The notes under the pieces were generated by a model that ran no database searches, was not told the DNA's origin, and saw only the letters and a list, made by a program, of their open reading frames with translations. From NCBI RefSeq assembly GCF_002234615.1, contig NZ_NMQW01000018.1, positions 32,573 to 96,572 on the forward strand: 64,000 bases of DNA, read 5' to 3'. Position numbers and translations under genes: made by a program. This document shows positions 43,144 through 50,929 of this stretch, in pieces (position 1 is the stretch's first letter; the number at the start of each line of letters is the position of its first letter). The DNA is from Paenibacillus rigui (GTDB taxonomy: Bacteria; Bacillota; Bacilli; Paenibacillales; NBRC-103111).

Positions 43144-43503
43144 TTGGCAAACATATTAGTAGTGGATGATGCAGCTTTTATGCGGTTAATGTTGAAGGAT
43201 TGCTTAACGGAAGGGGGGCACAGCGTCATCGGTGAAGCCGAGAACGGAATTGTCGCGGTGGAGAAATATAGAGCCTTAAAGCCCGACGTCGTCATGATGG
43301 ATATCACGATGCCTGAAATGGAGGGGATCGAGGCGCTGAGATTGATTCGAAAAAACGACCCTCAGGCCAAAGTGATCATGTGTTCAGCCATGGGGCAGCA
43401 GCTCATGGTGGTTCAGGCGATTCAAGCCGGTGCCAAAGATTTTATCGTGAAGCCGTTTCAATCGCAGCGCGTTCTGGAAACCGTTAAGAAAGTGTTGGGG
43501 TAG
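43144..43503 (+). CDS. CheY-like single-domain response regulator
   Basis: 119 residues, only a receiver domain. Acidic pocket Asp8/Asp9, phosphoacceptor Asp53 in VVMMDITMPEMEG, Ser81 and Lys103 in IVKPF. Start TTG 43144 after AAAAGGA. No kinase or chemotaxis genes adjoin except the soluble PAS-chemoreceptor 1.2 kb away across a divergent regulator. It may act on the flagellar switch or as a phosphate sink; partner unknown. 42 bases after the surface-protein gene, so perhaps co-transcribed with it. Confidence 0.9.
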   Translation: MANILVVDDAAFMRLMLKDCLTEGGHSVIGEAENGIVAVEKYRALKPDVVMMDITMPEMEGIEALRLIRKNDPQAKVIMCSAMGQQLMVVQAIQAGAKDFIVKPFQSQRVLETVKKVLG

Positions 43504-43519
43504 TTCCCCAACCTGCAGG

Positions 43520-43563
43520 AACAGCCTTCGCCCGGTATCGTACCGAGCGGAGGCTGTTTTTAT
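43520..43563. terminator. Terminator between convergent genes
   Basis: AACAGCCT (43520-43527) pairs with AGGCTGTT (43551-43558) with further pairing of CGGTA with TACCG inside; TTTTATTTT follows on the plus strand. It ends the CheY gene. Confidence 0.8.
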
Positions 43564-43594
43564 TTTGACCTTGTCCGCGCAGCTGTACTGAACG

Positions 43595-44500
43595 CTAGAG
43601 CGGAGCAGCATGTCTTCGCATATAAACGGTTTGAAACCATCGTTCCCATGTAATTTTATCAGAAACCTGGACGTAAGCGGAGATCGGTGTTGTGCTCTGC
43701 TGAAAGCCCTCGCCTCCAAGGATGAAGTCCAGCTGAGGCCACTTCTTATGACATAAGGAGATCCATTCTCCAAGTCCTTGGACATGCCGGGGATCGGTAA
43801 CGGAAACAGCAACGGCTGAAATCTGTCTCTTCTCAATGACCTCATGCAACCCTTGGAGAGGGGTATTCGGCCCCAAGTAAATCACATCGACACCTTTCTT
43901 CCGCAAAAATAGCGTGAAGAGCATCAAGCCAATATGATGATGCTCGCCTTCCGGACACAATGCCAATACCCTTGGCAGGTGAGGCTGCACCGGAAGTATT
44001 CTGAGAAACTGGGTGAATCGCTGCATGATTAATTGAGAAGAGAAATGCTCTTGAGCTACGGATATGAGACCGTTCTCCCATTCGTCCCCCATCAGGTATA
44101 ATACCGGAACTAGGATATGGTGGAACACATCGTCGTAATGGTATAACGAAAAGGCCAGGTCAATCGTTTCGTGTGCTTGGCTTGTTTGGAATTCTACTAA
44201 ATACCCGTATAGCTGCTCGATGAGATCCGAATAGTTTTTATGAAGCAGCAGGTTGGGGGCGGGTTCCTCCGCAATATCATGAGCTTGTTTTCTCCAGAGA
44301 CGGACGGCTTCGCTAATTTTCATTTGCTTTTCGTCCATTTGGGTTTTGAGCCATTGAAGGGTTTCAATATCCGCTTCACTATATAGACGATGTCCGCCTT
44401 GACTCCGTGTTGGAGTGATGATGTCGTATCTGTTTTCCCAGGCACGGATCGTAACCGTGGGAATGCCGAGTATTTCGGAAACCTTTTTAATGTTGTACAT
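43595..44500 (-). CDS. MerR-family regulator with B12-binding domain (CarH/LitR-like)
   Basis: 301 residues. N-terminal MerR winged helix (about 1-70; VSEILGIPTVTIRAWENRYDIITPTRSQGGHRLY), a four-helix bundle and a C-terminal Rossmann B12-binding domain. The two signatures of adenosylcobalamin photoreceptors are both present: Trp141-x9-Glu151-His152, which caps the upper axial ligand, and Glu186-x-His188-x-x-Gly191, where His188 would be the lower axial ligand. They match Thermus CarH Trp131, Glu141/His142 and His177 in spacing. It should bind DNA as a tetramer in the dark with coenzyme B12 and release on light. ATG 44500 follows GAGGTGGGC. Divergent from 44684, with matching operator repeats between. 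Confidence 0.88.
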   Translation of the reverse strand: MYNIKKVSEILGIPTVTIRAWENRYDIITPTRSQGGHRLYSEADIETLQWLKTQMDEKQMKISEAVRLWRKQAHDIAEEPAPNLLLHKNYSDLIEQLYGYLVEFQTSQAHETIDLAFSLYHYDDVFHHILVPVLYLMGDEWENGLISVAQEHFSSQLIMQRFTQFLRILPVQPHLPRVLALCPEGEHHHIGLMLFTLFLRKKGVDVIYLGPNTPLQGLHEVIEKRQISAVAVSVTDPRHVQGLGEWISLCHKKWPQLDFILGGEGFQQSTTPISAYVQVSDKITWERWFQTVYMRRHAAPL

Positions 44501-44522
44501 GTGTAGCCCACCTCAAATTAAT

Positions 44523-44550
44523 TATACATAAATTACACAAAGATTGCACA
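44523..44550. promoter_or_regulatory. Three 11-bp direct repeats, probable CarH-type operator (regulator side)
   Basis: TATACA (44523-44528), TACACA (44534-44539) and TGCACA (44545-44550) all fit TnnACA and are spaced by exactly 11 bases. This equals the nnTnnACannn triple-repeat operator described for Thermus CarH. They lie 23-50 bases upstream of the MerR start, over its own promoter, suggesting autoregulation. Confidence 0.65.
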
Positions 44551-44595
44551 AAAAGGGACGCTTTTACCGATAATTTGATCGGAACCTCATGAACG

Positions 44596-44624
44596 TTGTA
44601 ACTAATGTATAGAATATGTATAAT
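44596..44624 (+). promoter_or_regulatory. Sigma-A promoter of the PAS-chemoreceptor gene
   Basis: TTGTAA (44596-44601), 17 bases, TATAAT (44619-44624). It is overlapped by the TGTATA repeats described next. Confidence 0.75.
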
Positions 44625-44655
44625 AATTATCATAATAATATACAAAATTTATACA
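44606..44655. promoter_or_regulatory. Second array of 11-bp-spaced half-sites over the divergent promoter
   Basis: TGTATA at 44606-44611 and 44617-44622 (11 bases apart), then the inverse TATACA at 44639-44644 and 44650-44655 (again 11 apart). All four are TnnACA half-sites in one orientation or the other. The first pair covers the spacer and -10 box; the second lies just downstream of the start. Confidence 0.55.
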
Positions 44656-44683
44656 TATAAGTGGACCAGAGAGGGGATACAAC

Positions 44684-45610
44684 ATGAATGTAACAAGAAG
44701 TATGAGGTACTCTGCTACCCAGGTGCTGGATCCGAGTGCGGTTCTTGCAGCCATGGAGCAATCGTTGGCCATGATCGAATTCAACATCCAGGGCAAAGTA
44801 CTATGGGCAAATGATAACTTTGCTCGAGCTATGGGATATGAAGCGGCGGAGATGCCCGGAATGCTGCACCGGCAGTTTTGTACCGCTGCATTTGTCAATA
44901 GCCGCGAGTATGCGGCCTTATGGGACAATTTAAAGAGCGGGCGCCCTTTTCAAGAGAAAATACTCCGCGTCTCCAAGCACGGGCGTCACCTATGGTTTGA
45001 GGCTACCTATACCCCCGTATTTGACGACGAGGGCCAAGTACAAGCCGTACTCAAAGTTGCTTCGGATATTACGTCCCGCGAAAATGCAAGAACGCAAGTC
45101 ACGAATGAGCTGCAGCAAATGGCGGCAACTCTTTTGCGGCGTACAGAAGCCGGCATTTCGAGCAGCGATCAAATTGCCGCAGCCATGGATCGGGTTGTTA
45201 GGGAATCTGATGCGAATATGCAGGCGCTCCAATTGCTGGAGAGCAAGGCGGAAGCTGTGCAGGGGATGATAAGAATGATTCGCGATATTGCATCACAGAC
45301 GCATTTATTGGCTTTGAATGCGGCGATCGAGGCGGCCCATGCCGGCGAGCACGGACTTGGCTTTAACATTGTGGCGCTTGAGGTTCGGAAGCTGGCGAAG
45401 CAGGCGGAGGATGCGGCGCATGAGATGAATTCCCATTTGGAGGGAATCGCCAAAGAGGTGACAACGATGGGGAAAGGCACAAAACAATCCCAAGACGTAA
45501 TTGCGGACAGCCAACGTCGGGTTCAAACGGCTGTCGATGAATTTATGGGAATAGGTCAGGCTGCGAGGGAATTGGATCATCAGGCCCAATCATTGGGCGA
45601 ATGGCTGTAA
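44684..45610 (+). CDS. Soluble PAS-domain methyl-accepting chemotaxis protein
   Basis: 308 residues without membrane segments. A PAS domain (about 18-132; MIEFNIQGKVLWANDNFARAMGY, then KHGRHLWFEATYTPVFDDEGQVQAVLKVASDIT) is joined to a short chemoreceptor signalling helix pair (about 145-308) with the conserved hairpin 'IASQTHLLALNAAIEAAHAGEHGLGFNIVALEVRKLAKQ'. A soluble receptor with PAS can bind heme, flavin or a small ligand; no heme His motif is obvious. Ribosome site GAGAGGGG precedes the ATG. Control by the CarH-like regulator is suggested by the shared promoter region. Confidence 0.9.
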   Translation: MNVTRSMRYSATQVLDPSAVLAAMEQSLAMIEFNIQGKVLWANDNFARAMGYEAAEMPGMLHRQFCTAAFVNSREYAALWDNLKSGRPFQEKILRVSKHGRHLWFEATYTPVFDDEGQVQAVLKVASDITSRENARTQVTNELQQMAATLLRRTEAGISSSDQIAAAMDRVVRESDANMQALQLLESKAEAVQGMIRMIRDIASQTHLLALNAAIEAAHAGEHGLGFNIVALEVRKLAKQAEDAAHEMNSHLEGIAKEVTTMGKGTKQSQDVIADSQRRVQTAVDEFMGIGQAARELDHQAQSLGEWL

Positions 45611-45629
45611 ATGGGTTCGACGTGATTTG

Positions 45630-45669
45630 AGCGGGGCTTCCGTACAATAGGGAGCAGCCGCTTTTTTTG
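45630..45669 (+). terminator. Terminator after the PAS-chemoreceptor gene
   Basis: AGCGG (45630-45634) and a CTTCC block pair imperfectly with GGGAG and CCGCT (45658-45662), followed by TTTTTT. Imperfect stem but strong U-tract. Confidence 0.65.
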
Positions 45670-45886
45670 TGCATTAGAAGGGCAGCCTGCCAGGCAAAAG
45701 TGGCGATCCTAGTTATTTTGAACAATTAGGAATTGAAAATTTAGCTTTACGTACAATTCCATCGCAATGGACTTCAAATGCCGGAATCCAGGAGCTAATA
45801 TAGAAATAAGATACAAAGGATGTACGATAACCTTACATTTGAATATTGGAATGCACGAAAGAAGCCATCGAAAGGTATGAGAAATC

Positions 45887-47320
45887 ATGAGCATAGAGAC
45901 ATTAAATGAACGAGTCAAAACGGATCTTGCCTATATTGCTTATGGAGGCTCGAACTGGGTACGCCCGGCTAACCATCCGGAGGGCCATGTGTATGATGTC
46001 GTAATTATTGGTGGCGGCCAAAGCGGATTGGGCACAGCCTTCGGTCTTTTGCGGGAAAGAGTATCCAATATTATTGTTCTTGATGAGAACCCGGAGGGCA
46101 TGGAAGGACCTTGGGAAACCTACGCCCGTATGGTGACGCTGCGGACGCCGAAGCATTTGACCTCCATCGATTTGGGGGTCCCCTCACTGACGTTCCGTTC
46201 GTGGTGGGAGGCGCAGGCAGGGCTGGAAGGGTGGGAGCAGGTCGTCAAAATCCCCCGCGGCGATTGGATGAATTATTTGCGCTGGTACCGGAAGGTGCTG
46301 GATTTGCCTGTCATCAATGAGGTGAAGCTGAAGCTGATCGAGCCTGGAGAGGCTGGCATTCACCGGCTGCATATCGATGGTGCGGGGGCGCCGTCGGGGA
46401 CACTTCTGGCCCGTAAAGTCGTTCTGGCCACAGGCATTCAAGGCGGAGGTGAGTGGCATGTACCGTCTATGATCGCTGATAAATTACCCCGTCATCTGTA
46501 TGCTCACACCTCCGAGGCTATTGACTTTGATAAGCTGAAGGGGAAAAAGGTAGCCGTCCTGGGCGGCGGGGCTTCGGCCTTTGACAATACGAATTATGCT
46601 TTATCCGAAGGTGTGGCCGAGGCCCACGTGTTTGTCCGTCGTGACAAGCTGCCGCGGATCAATCCGATCCGCCAGATGGAGGTTTCAGGGATGATTGAAC
46701 GGTTCCCGGCTCTGTCCGATGCCGAGAAATATGCGGCTATCGCCCATTTCTTCAAGCACAATCAGCCGCCGACGAACGATACCTTCGAACGTGCCGCTTC
46801 ATGGCCGGGCTTCCAATTGCATTTGGGCTCCCCTTGGCTTGATGTAGAGGCCGGAGAAGAAGGGGCGATCGTGACCACGCCTCAAGGTAAATTCACATTC
46901 GATTTCCTTATTATCAGTACGGGCCTTTTGACCGATCCGGCGCTGCGTCCGGAATTAAAGCTGGTGGAATCCCATATTGCCCGGTGGAGCGATCGCTACA
47001 AAGCACCGGAAGCGATAGCCACCCCGCTGCTTGATGCGCATCCGTTCCTTAGCCCCGGCTTTGCTTTCTTGGGCCGGGATGAAGAGGGAACACAGCGGCT
47101 GCACGGTCTGTTTTCTTTCAATTACTCGGCGCTGCTCAGCTGCGGTCTTTCGGCATCTGCGCTTTCGGGCATGAGATACGCGATACCGAAGCTGGTCACT
47201 GCGATAGCGGATCAGCTGTTCCTCGATCATCGCGAGGAGATTTTGAACGACTTCTTCACTTATGCTGAGGAGGAGTTTGTAGGGCAATGGCCGAAGCATC
47301 CGACGCTGGCGAATAAATAG
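45887..47320 (+). CDS. Flavin-dependent NAD(P)-binding oxidoreductase (FMO-like)
   Basis: 477 residues. An FAD-binding GxGxxG at VVIIGGGQSGLGTAFGLL follows a 40-residue N-terminal extension; a second nucleotide fold is at KKVAVLGGGASAFDNTNYAL; an ATG-like motif VVLATGIQGG and LLIISTGLLTDP complete the two-dinucleotide architecture of flavin monooxygenases. GPWETYARMVTLRTPKHL resembles putative FAD/NAD(P) proteins found with siderophore or nitrogen metabolism. AAAGGT precedes the ATG. Monocistronic as far as visible; substrate unknown. Confidence 0.85.
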   Translation: MSIETLNERVKTDLAYIAYGGSNWVRPANHPEGHVYDVVIIGGGQSGLGTAFGLLRERVSNIIVLDENPEGMEGPWETYARMVTLRTPKHLTSIDLGVPSLTFRSWWEAQAGLEGWEQVVKIPRGDWMNYLRWYRKVLDLPVINEVKLKLIEPGEAGIHRLHIDGAGAPSGTLLARKVVLATGIQGGGEWHVPSMIADKLPRHLYAHTSEAIDFDKLKGKKVAVLGGGASAFDNTNYALSEGVAEAHVFVRRDKLPRINPIRQMEVSGMIERFPALSDAEKYAAIAHFFKHNQPPTNDTFERAASWPGFQLHLGSPWLDVEAGEEGAIVTTPQGKFTFDFLIISTGLLTDPALRPELKLVESHIARWSDRYKAPEAIATPLLDAHPFLSPGFAFLGRDEEGTQRLHGLFSFNYSALLSCGLSASALSGMRYAIPKLVTAIADQLFLDHREEILNDFFTYAEEEFVGQWPKHPTLANK

Positions 47321-47384
47321 GAGATTGTCTAGACCGGCTGTCCAAACCGATATCCTTTCTAATGAATAAGATATACCGTATTCA

Positions 47385-47648
47385 ATGCCAAAAGTAAAAG
47401 CAACACGAGTGGAAAATCAGGTTTATTCCAATCGTGTGGTCCGTTCCGAGTTTGATAAAAACTGGGTGACCGCAGTGACCCAAAGCGGATATGTGGTTTA
47501 TACAGCAATCCGCAACCAGGCCAAAGTAACCGTATTGCTCAGCACCGGGGCAAGTAAATTGCTTATCTTCAACAAAGGCGGAAGAGTACTTGTCGGTTCG
47601 GGTGGAGTAAGTCATTACAGCAAGCCGCATATCGCCAAAGACCTGTAA
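47385..47648 (+). CDS. Small protein of unknown function
   Basis: 87 residues, basic, no signal peptide or clear membrane helix, predicted mostly beta: KVTVLLSTGASKLLIFNKGGRVLVGSG. I do not recognise it. The ATG has no good ribosome site, which counts against it; the strong terminator 15 bases after the stop and the absence of any competing frame count for it. It may be translated weakly or be a remnant. Confidence 0.45.
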   Translation: MPKVKATRVENQVYSNRVVRSEFDKNWVTAVTQSGYVVYTAIRNQAKVTVLLSTGASKLLIFNKGGRVLVGSGGVSHYSKPHIAKDL

Positions 47649-47662
47649 CGTGCTATAAGGAA

Positions 47663-47707
47663 GGGGTTGTCCGAGTCATCAAAGATGACGTAGGACAGCC
47701 CCTTTTT
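47663..47707 (+). terminator. Strong terminator between the small gene and the MarR gene
   Basis: GGGGTTGTCC (47663-47672) pairs with GGACAGCCCC (47693-47702), with an inner GTCATC/GATGAC stem, then TTTTT. It may also stop the convergent MarR transcript. Confidence 0.85.
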
Positions 47708-47762
47708 CAGTAAATGCATGCGCATCCCATCTGGAAAGATGGCGATGCCGATTATCCATGTG

Positions 47763-48215
47763 TTACGGCGAAACGGAATCCGAAGGGGAGTAAAATATTT
47801 TGGTATGCAGCAGGTCCATAGCCTGCTCCAGCGCTTGCCATTCTTCGTCCGTGGCATCTTGAAGCCGGGCAAGAAACTGTTGTGCGATATGGTTGAACGC
47901 CTGATCCATCATGCGCTGACCCTCCTGTGTGAGGCGGATGAGCTGCCTGCGCCGGTCTGCGGTATCGGTAAACTTCTCGCATAACTGCTTGTCGCACAAT
48001 TTCTTCAGCTCGCGGCTTGTGTTGGGCATGGACATGTGCAGGCAATCACTTATCTGACTTAAAGTAACAGGTTGGCTTACGGCGACATATTCAACCATTT
48101 TGTACTGCAAGGGGGTAATGTCGTCGCTCTTTATGTCCTTGGTCATCTCATGGGTGACTTGATGTACCGCAGTTGTAAAAGCCACAAATTTGTGAAAAAA
48201 AGCTTGGTTGTCCAT
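47763..48215 (-). CDS. MarR-family regulator, divergent from an NAD(P)H oxidoreductase
   Basis: 150 residues with helical dimer ends and a winged helix: PVTLSQISDCLHMSMPNTSRELKKLCDKQLCEKFTDTADRRRQLIRLT. AGAGGTG precedes the ATG on the minus strand. It contains Cys59, Cys75 and Cys80 near the DNA-binding helix, so a thiol-based redox response is conceivable. The shared 118-base control region holds repeated AATTATCA half-sites covering the oxidoreductase promoter, so it is likely to repress that gene and itself. Confidence 0.85.
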   Translation of the reverse strand: MDNQAFFHKFVAFTTAVHQVTHEMTKDIKSDDITPLQYKMVEYVAVSQPVTLSQISDCLHMSMPNTSRELKKLCDKQLCEKFTDTADRRRQLIRLTQEGQRMMDQAFNHIAQQFLARLQDATDEEWQALEQAMDLLHTKIFYSPSDSVSP

Positions 48216-48246
48216 GGGCTCACCTCTAGAGTAACCATATCAAAAT

Positions 48247-48320
48247 AATTATCAAAAAACAATTATCATTTGACAACTAAAAAGTGCCGTGCTAGGATTT
48301 AATTATCAAATGATAATTAA
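48247..48320. promoter_or_regulatory. AATTATCA half-sites and palindrome in the MarR/oxidoreductase control region
   Basis: AATTATCA occurs at 48247-48254, 48261-48268 and 48301-48308; the last forms a 10-bp-armed palindrome with TGATAATTAA (48299-48320, two-base centre) just after the -10 box. Candidate MarR operators. Confidence 0.55.
48270..48298 (+). promoter_or_regulatory. Sigma-A promoter of the NAD(P)H oxidoreductase
   Basis: TTGACA (48270-48275), 17 bases, TAGGAT (48293-48298), bracketed by the half-sites above. Confidence 0.75.
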
Positions 48321-48333
48321 TGAGGTGGTTTTT

Positions 48334-48921
48334 TTGAAAGTACTGGTTATTTATACACATCCTAATCATCAAAGCTTAAGCTATGCCTTTTTACAAAAGG
48401 TCATCCAGGGAAGCAAGGACAATTCTCATATTACGGAAGTGGATGTTCTGGATTTGTATGCAGAAGGATTCGACCCGGTGTTGGTTTTTAACGAGAATAA
48501 GCGCAGAAGAGATATGCACGCGGATCCCGCACTGGCGAAGTACCGTGAGCAATTGCTTTGGGCCGATAAAATCGTCTTTGTGTACCCTATATGGTGGGGG
48601 CGCCCACCTGCGATGCTGATGGGCTACATCGATAAAATGTTTGCTTCCGGCTTTGCCTATAAAGAAACGGGTGGACTGCTCCCTGAAGGCTTGTTGAAGG
48701 GGAAATCTGCCGTATGCGTCTCAACCATGCAAGGGCCGGCACTGTATCCGTTGTTCTGGTTGAATAACGCTCACAAGGTGTTAATGAGAAAGGCGCTTTT
48801 ACAATATGTCGGTATTCGAAAGGTAACGTTTTTTGAATTTGGGAGCATGGAAAGTCCGAAGGGGAAGCATGAAATGAAACTAAATAAGGTGTATCGTTAT
48901 TTCAGCACAGTAGCGCGCTGA
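48334..48921 (+). CDS. NAD(P)H oxidoreductase, flavodoxin-like fold
   Basis: 195 residues of the NQO1/MdaB/KefF flavodoxin-like family. KVLVIYTHPNHQSLSYAFLQ binds the FMN/FAD phosphate; 'IVFVYPIWWGRPPAMLMGYIDKMFASGFAYK' is the family hallmark. It reduces quinones or similar electrophiles by two electrons. The start is TTG 48334 after TGAGGTGG; an upstream in-frame ATG at 48289 would lie within the promoter. Expected to be controlled by the divergent MarR protein. Terminator at 48958 follows. Confidence 0.88.
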   Translation: MKVLVIYTHPNHQSLSYAFLQKVIQGSKDNSHITEVDVLDLYAEGFDPVLVFNENKRRRDMHADPALAKYREQLLWADKIVFVYPIWWGRPPAMLMGYIDKMFASGFAYKETGGLLPEGLLKGKSAVCVSTMQGPALYPLFWLNNAHKVLMRKALLQYVGIRKVTFFEFGSMESPKGKHEMKLNKVYRYFSTVAR

Positions 48922-48957
48922 GTCAGAGGCTTCTAGTCCATTGAGATGAGAGTTGGG

Positions 48958-48992
48958 GAATCCGCTGATTCAGCGGGTTCTCTTATTTTTTT
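48958..48992 (+). terminator. Terminator after the NAD(P)H oxidoreductase
   Basis: GAATCCGCTG (48958-48967) pairs with CAGCGGGTTC (48971-48980) around ATT, then TCTTATTTTTTT. Confidence 0.85.
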
Positions 48993-49069
48993 GGTAGAAA
49001 CCCTCTGTTACCTATTCCGAACTTCGGCATGTTGAATATATTGCTAGAAGTCATGGGGAGGTTGATAGA

Positions 49070-49801
49070 GTGAAATATAAATACGGGAAGCTGGGCAAGT
49101 ATCATTTTATGAGAAACAGCAGCGGCATTCGCTCCTTTCTGCCGGAAACAAGGCTTGCTACGAAGTCGAATCTGCAAGCCATGCTCATGCTGTATAAGTC
49201 CGTTTACTTAAAACCGGATGAAGGAACCGGCGGTCATGGGATTATGAAGATCACGAGAAATGGCAGCAGGTACATCGTAAGACGGGGGACAGTATCGCAG
49301 ACGTATGCTTCCTATGACCGGTTATACGGGTCTCTTCATCGGCTGGTATCCGGAAGAAAATATGTTGTTCAAAAAGGAATCGATTTGCTCAGACATCGCA
49401 GGCGCCCGTTTGATATCAGGGTGATGGTACAGAAGAACAGGGCAAATGAACTGGTGGTCACAGGGATGGTCGGGCGGCTGGCTAAGGCGGGCAAGATTGT
49501 CACCAATTATCATAGCGGAGGTAAACCTTTACCTGTCGGGACGCTGCTGCATTCCCGCCTTCGGGGAGAGAAGAAACGAAGATATATGAATAAAATTGCA
49601 TTTGTTGGAAGAAAGGCTAGTCTTGCCCTTGGACAGGCTTATCGAGGCAACAGGGCGTTTGGGGTGGATATTGCTATTGATTCTCACATGAAGCCATGGG
49701 TTCTGGAAGTGAACACAAGACCGGATATGACGATTTTTCGTGCGTTGAGAAATAAGGCGATGTATAAAAGGATACTGAAATATTCGAAATTCAAAAAATA
49801 A
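49070..49801 (+). CDS. YheC/YheD-family ATP-grasp protein (spore coat associated)
   Basis: 243 residues of the YheC/D family. N-terminal FLPETRLATKSNLQAMLMLYKSVYLKPDEGTGGHGI contains the ATP-grasp nucleotide loop; RPFDIRVMVQKN and the metal-binding ending GVDIAIDSHMKPWVLEVNTRPD complete the fold. These proteins are associated with the spore coat in Bacillus; ligated substrates are unknown. GTG 49070 follows GGGGAGG. Shorter than the two-domain B. subtilis members, lacking their N-terminal part, as is common in Paenibacillus. Very basic C terminus. Confidence 0.85.
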   Translation: MKYKYGKLGKYHFMRNSSGIRSFLPETRLATKSNLQAMLMLYKSVYLKPDEGTGGHGIMKITRNGSRYIVRRGTVSQTYASYDRLYGSLHRLVSGRKYVVQKGIDLLRHRRRPFDIRVMVQKNRANELVVTGMVGRLAKAGKIVTNYHSGGKPLPVGTLLHSRLRGEKKRRYMNKIAFVGRKASLALGQAYRGNRAFGVDIAIDSHMKPWVLEVNTRPDMTIFRALRNKAMYKRILKYSKFKK

Positions 49802-49905
49802 GCCGAAAAAAATGCCGTCAGCTGCAACTTTTATTTCACAGCAGCCGTTTAGAGGGTAACTCTAGAGGAATATAAAAACAACCTACTAAAAGGAGAGAAT
49901 TAACT

Positions 49906-50817
49906 GTGAAAAAATTAGCGGCTTTAACATTGACTACTGCACTGGTGGGGAGCTTAACCTTCAGCACGGCATTTGCTTTTTCCGATGTGGAGGATAGTCA
50001 AGCGGAGGCTGTTTCGGCATTGCAGAGCCGCGGCGTCGTCAGCGGAATCGATAATGAGCATTTTGCACCTAAAGGCAAGATCAGCTTTGCGCAAAGCGTA
50101 CAAATGATTGTAAAAGGGCTGGATCTGAACCTGGATTTGCTGCGCTTTATCAAGGCTCCGGTAGCTTCCGATATTTATACGAACATCCCTGACAATGCCT
50201 GGTATGCGGAGGCCTTCGTCATCGCTCATTATAACGGCTTGGAGATCCCGAAGGATGTGAATCCGAATGAGACGATGACCAGGGAGCAATTCGGTTATTT
50301 GCTGATTAAAGCATTGGAGAAGAAGGGCAATTTCCCGCTTGTCAAAATGTACATTGAGATCAAGGACGGCGATCAGATCACGCCGGGCTATCAAGGTGCC
50401 TTGCAGCGGATGCTGCTGTACAAGATTGCCTCGTTGGATAAAGACGGGAAGCTGAATCCGAAGGGGGAGCTTACGAGAGGCGAGGCGGCTGCATGGGTAT
50501 ACAATGCCGGTAAGGTGATGGCGGCTCATCCGCAAAAGCCGGCGCCGGTGGTTGAGGACGTAGCGGTTGCCGTTGAAAAAGTGAACGACGACGTCAACAA
50601 GGTGACGTTGTCCCGTGGCAGTAAGCCAAGTGCGGGCTATGGAATTACCATCACGGATATCCGGTTCGATCAGGACGGTCAGGCGGTCATTCATTATACG
50701 CTTCAGGACCCGCAGCCGGATTCCATGAATGCGTCGGTTGTGACCGAGCCGAAGGCCGTAACATATATTTCTTCCAAGTATAAGGCGGTTGCCGAGCAGG
50801 CAGCAGGAAATGAATAA
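49906..50817 (+). CDS. Secreted SLH-domain protein with PrcB_C domain
   Basis: 303 residues. Signal peptide (about 1-24, ending STAFAF). Residues about 25-205 hold three degenerate S-layer homology motifs (FSDVEDSQAEAVSALQSRGVVSG..., MTREQFGYLL, LTRGEAAAWVYNAGK); the C-terminal part (about 225-290) with 'VTLSRGSKPSAGYGITI' and 'DPQPDSMNASVVTEPKAV' is a PrcB_C domain, named after a protease-complex stabilising protein. GTG start at 49906 after AAAAGGAGAG. Probably a cell-surface protein; partner protease not visible here. Confidence 0.85.
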   Translation: MKKLAALTLTTALVGSLTFSTAFAFSDVEDSQAEAVSALQSRGVVSGIDNEHFAPKGKISFAQSVQMIVKGLDLNLDLLRFIKAPVASDIYTNIPDNAWYAEAFVIAHYNGLEIPKDVNPNETMTREQFGYLLIKALEKKGNFPLVKMYIEIKDGDQITPGYQGALQRMLLYKIASLDKDGKLNPKGELTRGEAAAWVYNAGKVMAAHPQKPAPVVEDVAVAVEKVNDDVNKVTLSRGSKPSAGYGITITDIRFDQDGQAVIHYTLQDPQPDSMNASVVTEPKAVTYISSKYKAVAEQAAGNE

Positions 50818-50847
50818 ATCAGGTCATTTTCGTTTGTAATTCAAAGC

Positions 50848-50912
50848 AAAGCCCCTTTTTATGCAGCGGCAGCGTGCTCTTGTCGCGGTTGCCGCATAAA
50901 AAGGGGCTTTTT
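50848..50912. terminator. Long bidirectional terminator between convergent genes
   Basis: Bases 50848-50864 pair perfectly with 50894-50910 (17 bp, AAAGCCCC... with ...GGGGCTTT), extended by GGCA/TGCC, with T-runs on both sides. It serves both the SLH-PrcB_C gene and the histidine kinase gene. Confidence 0.88.
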
Positions 50913-50929
50913 CTCTTCGTATTGGACTA

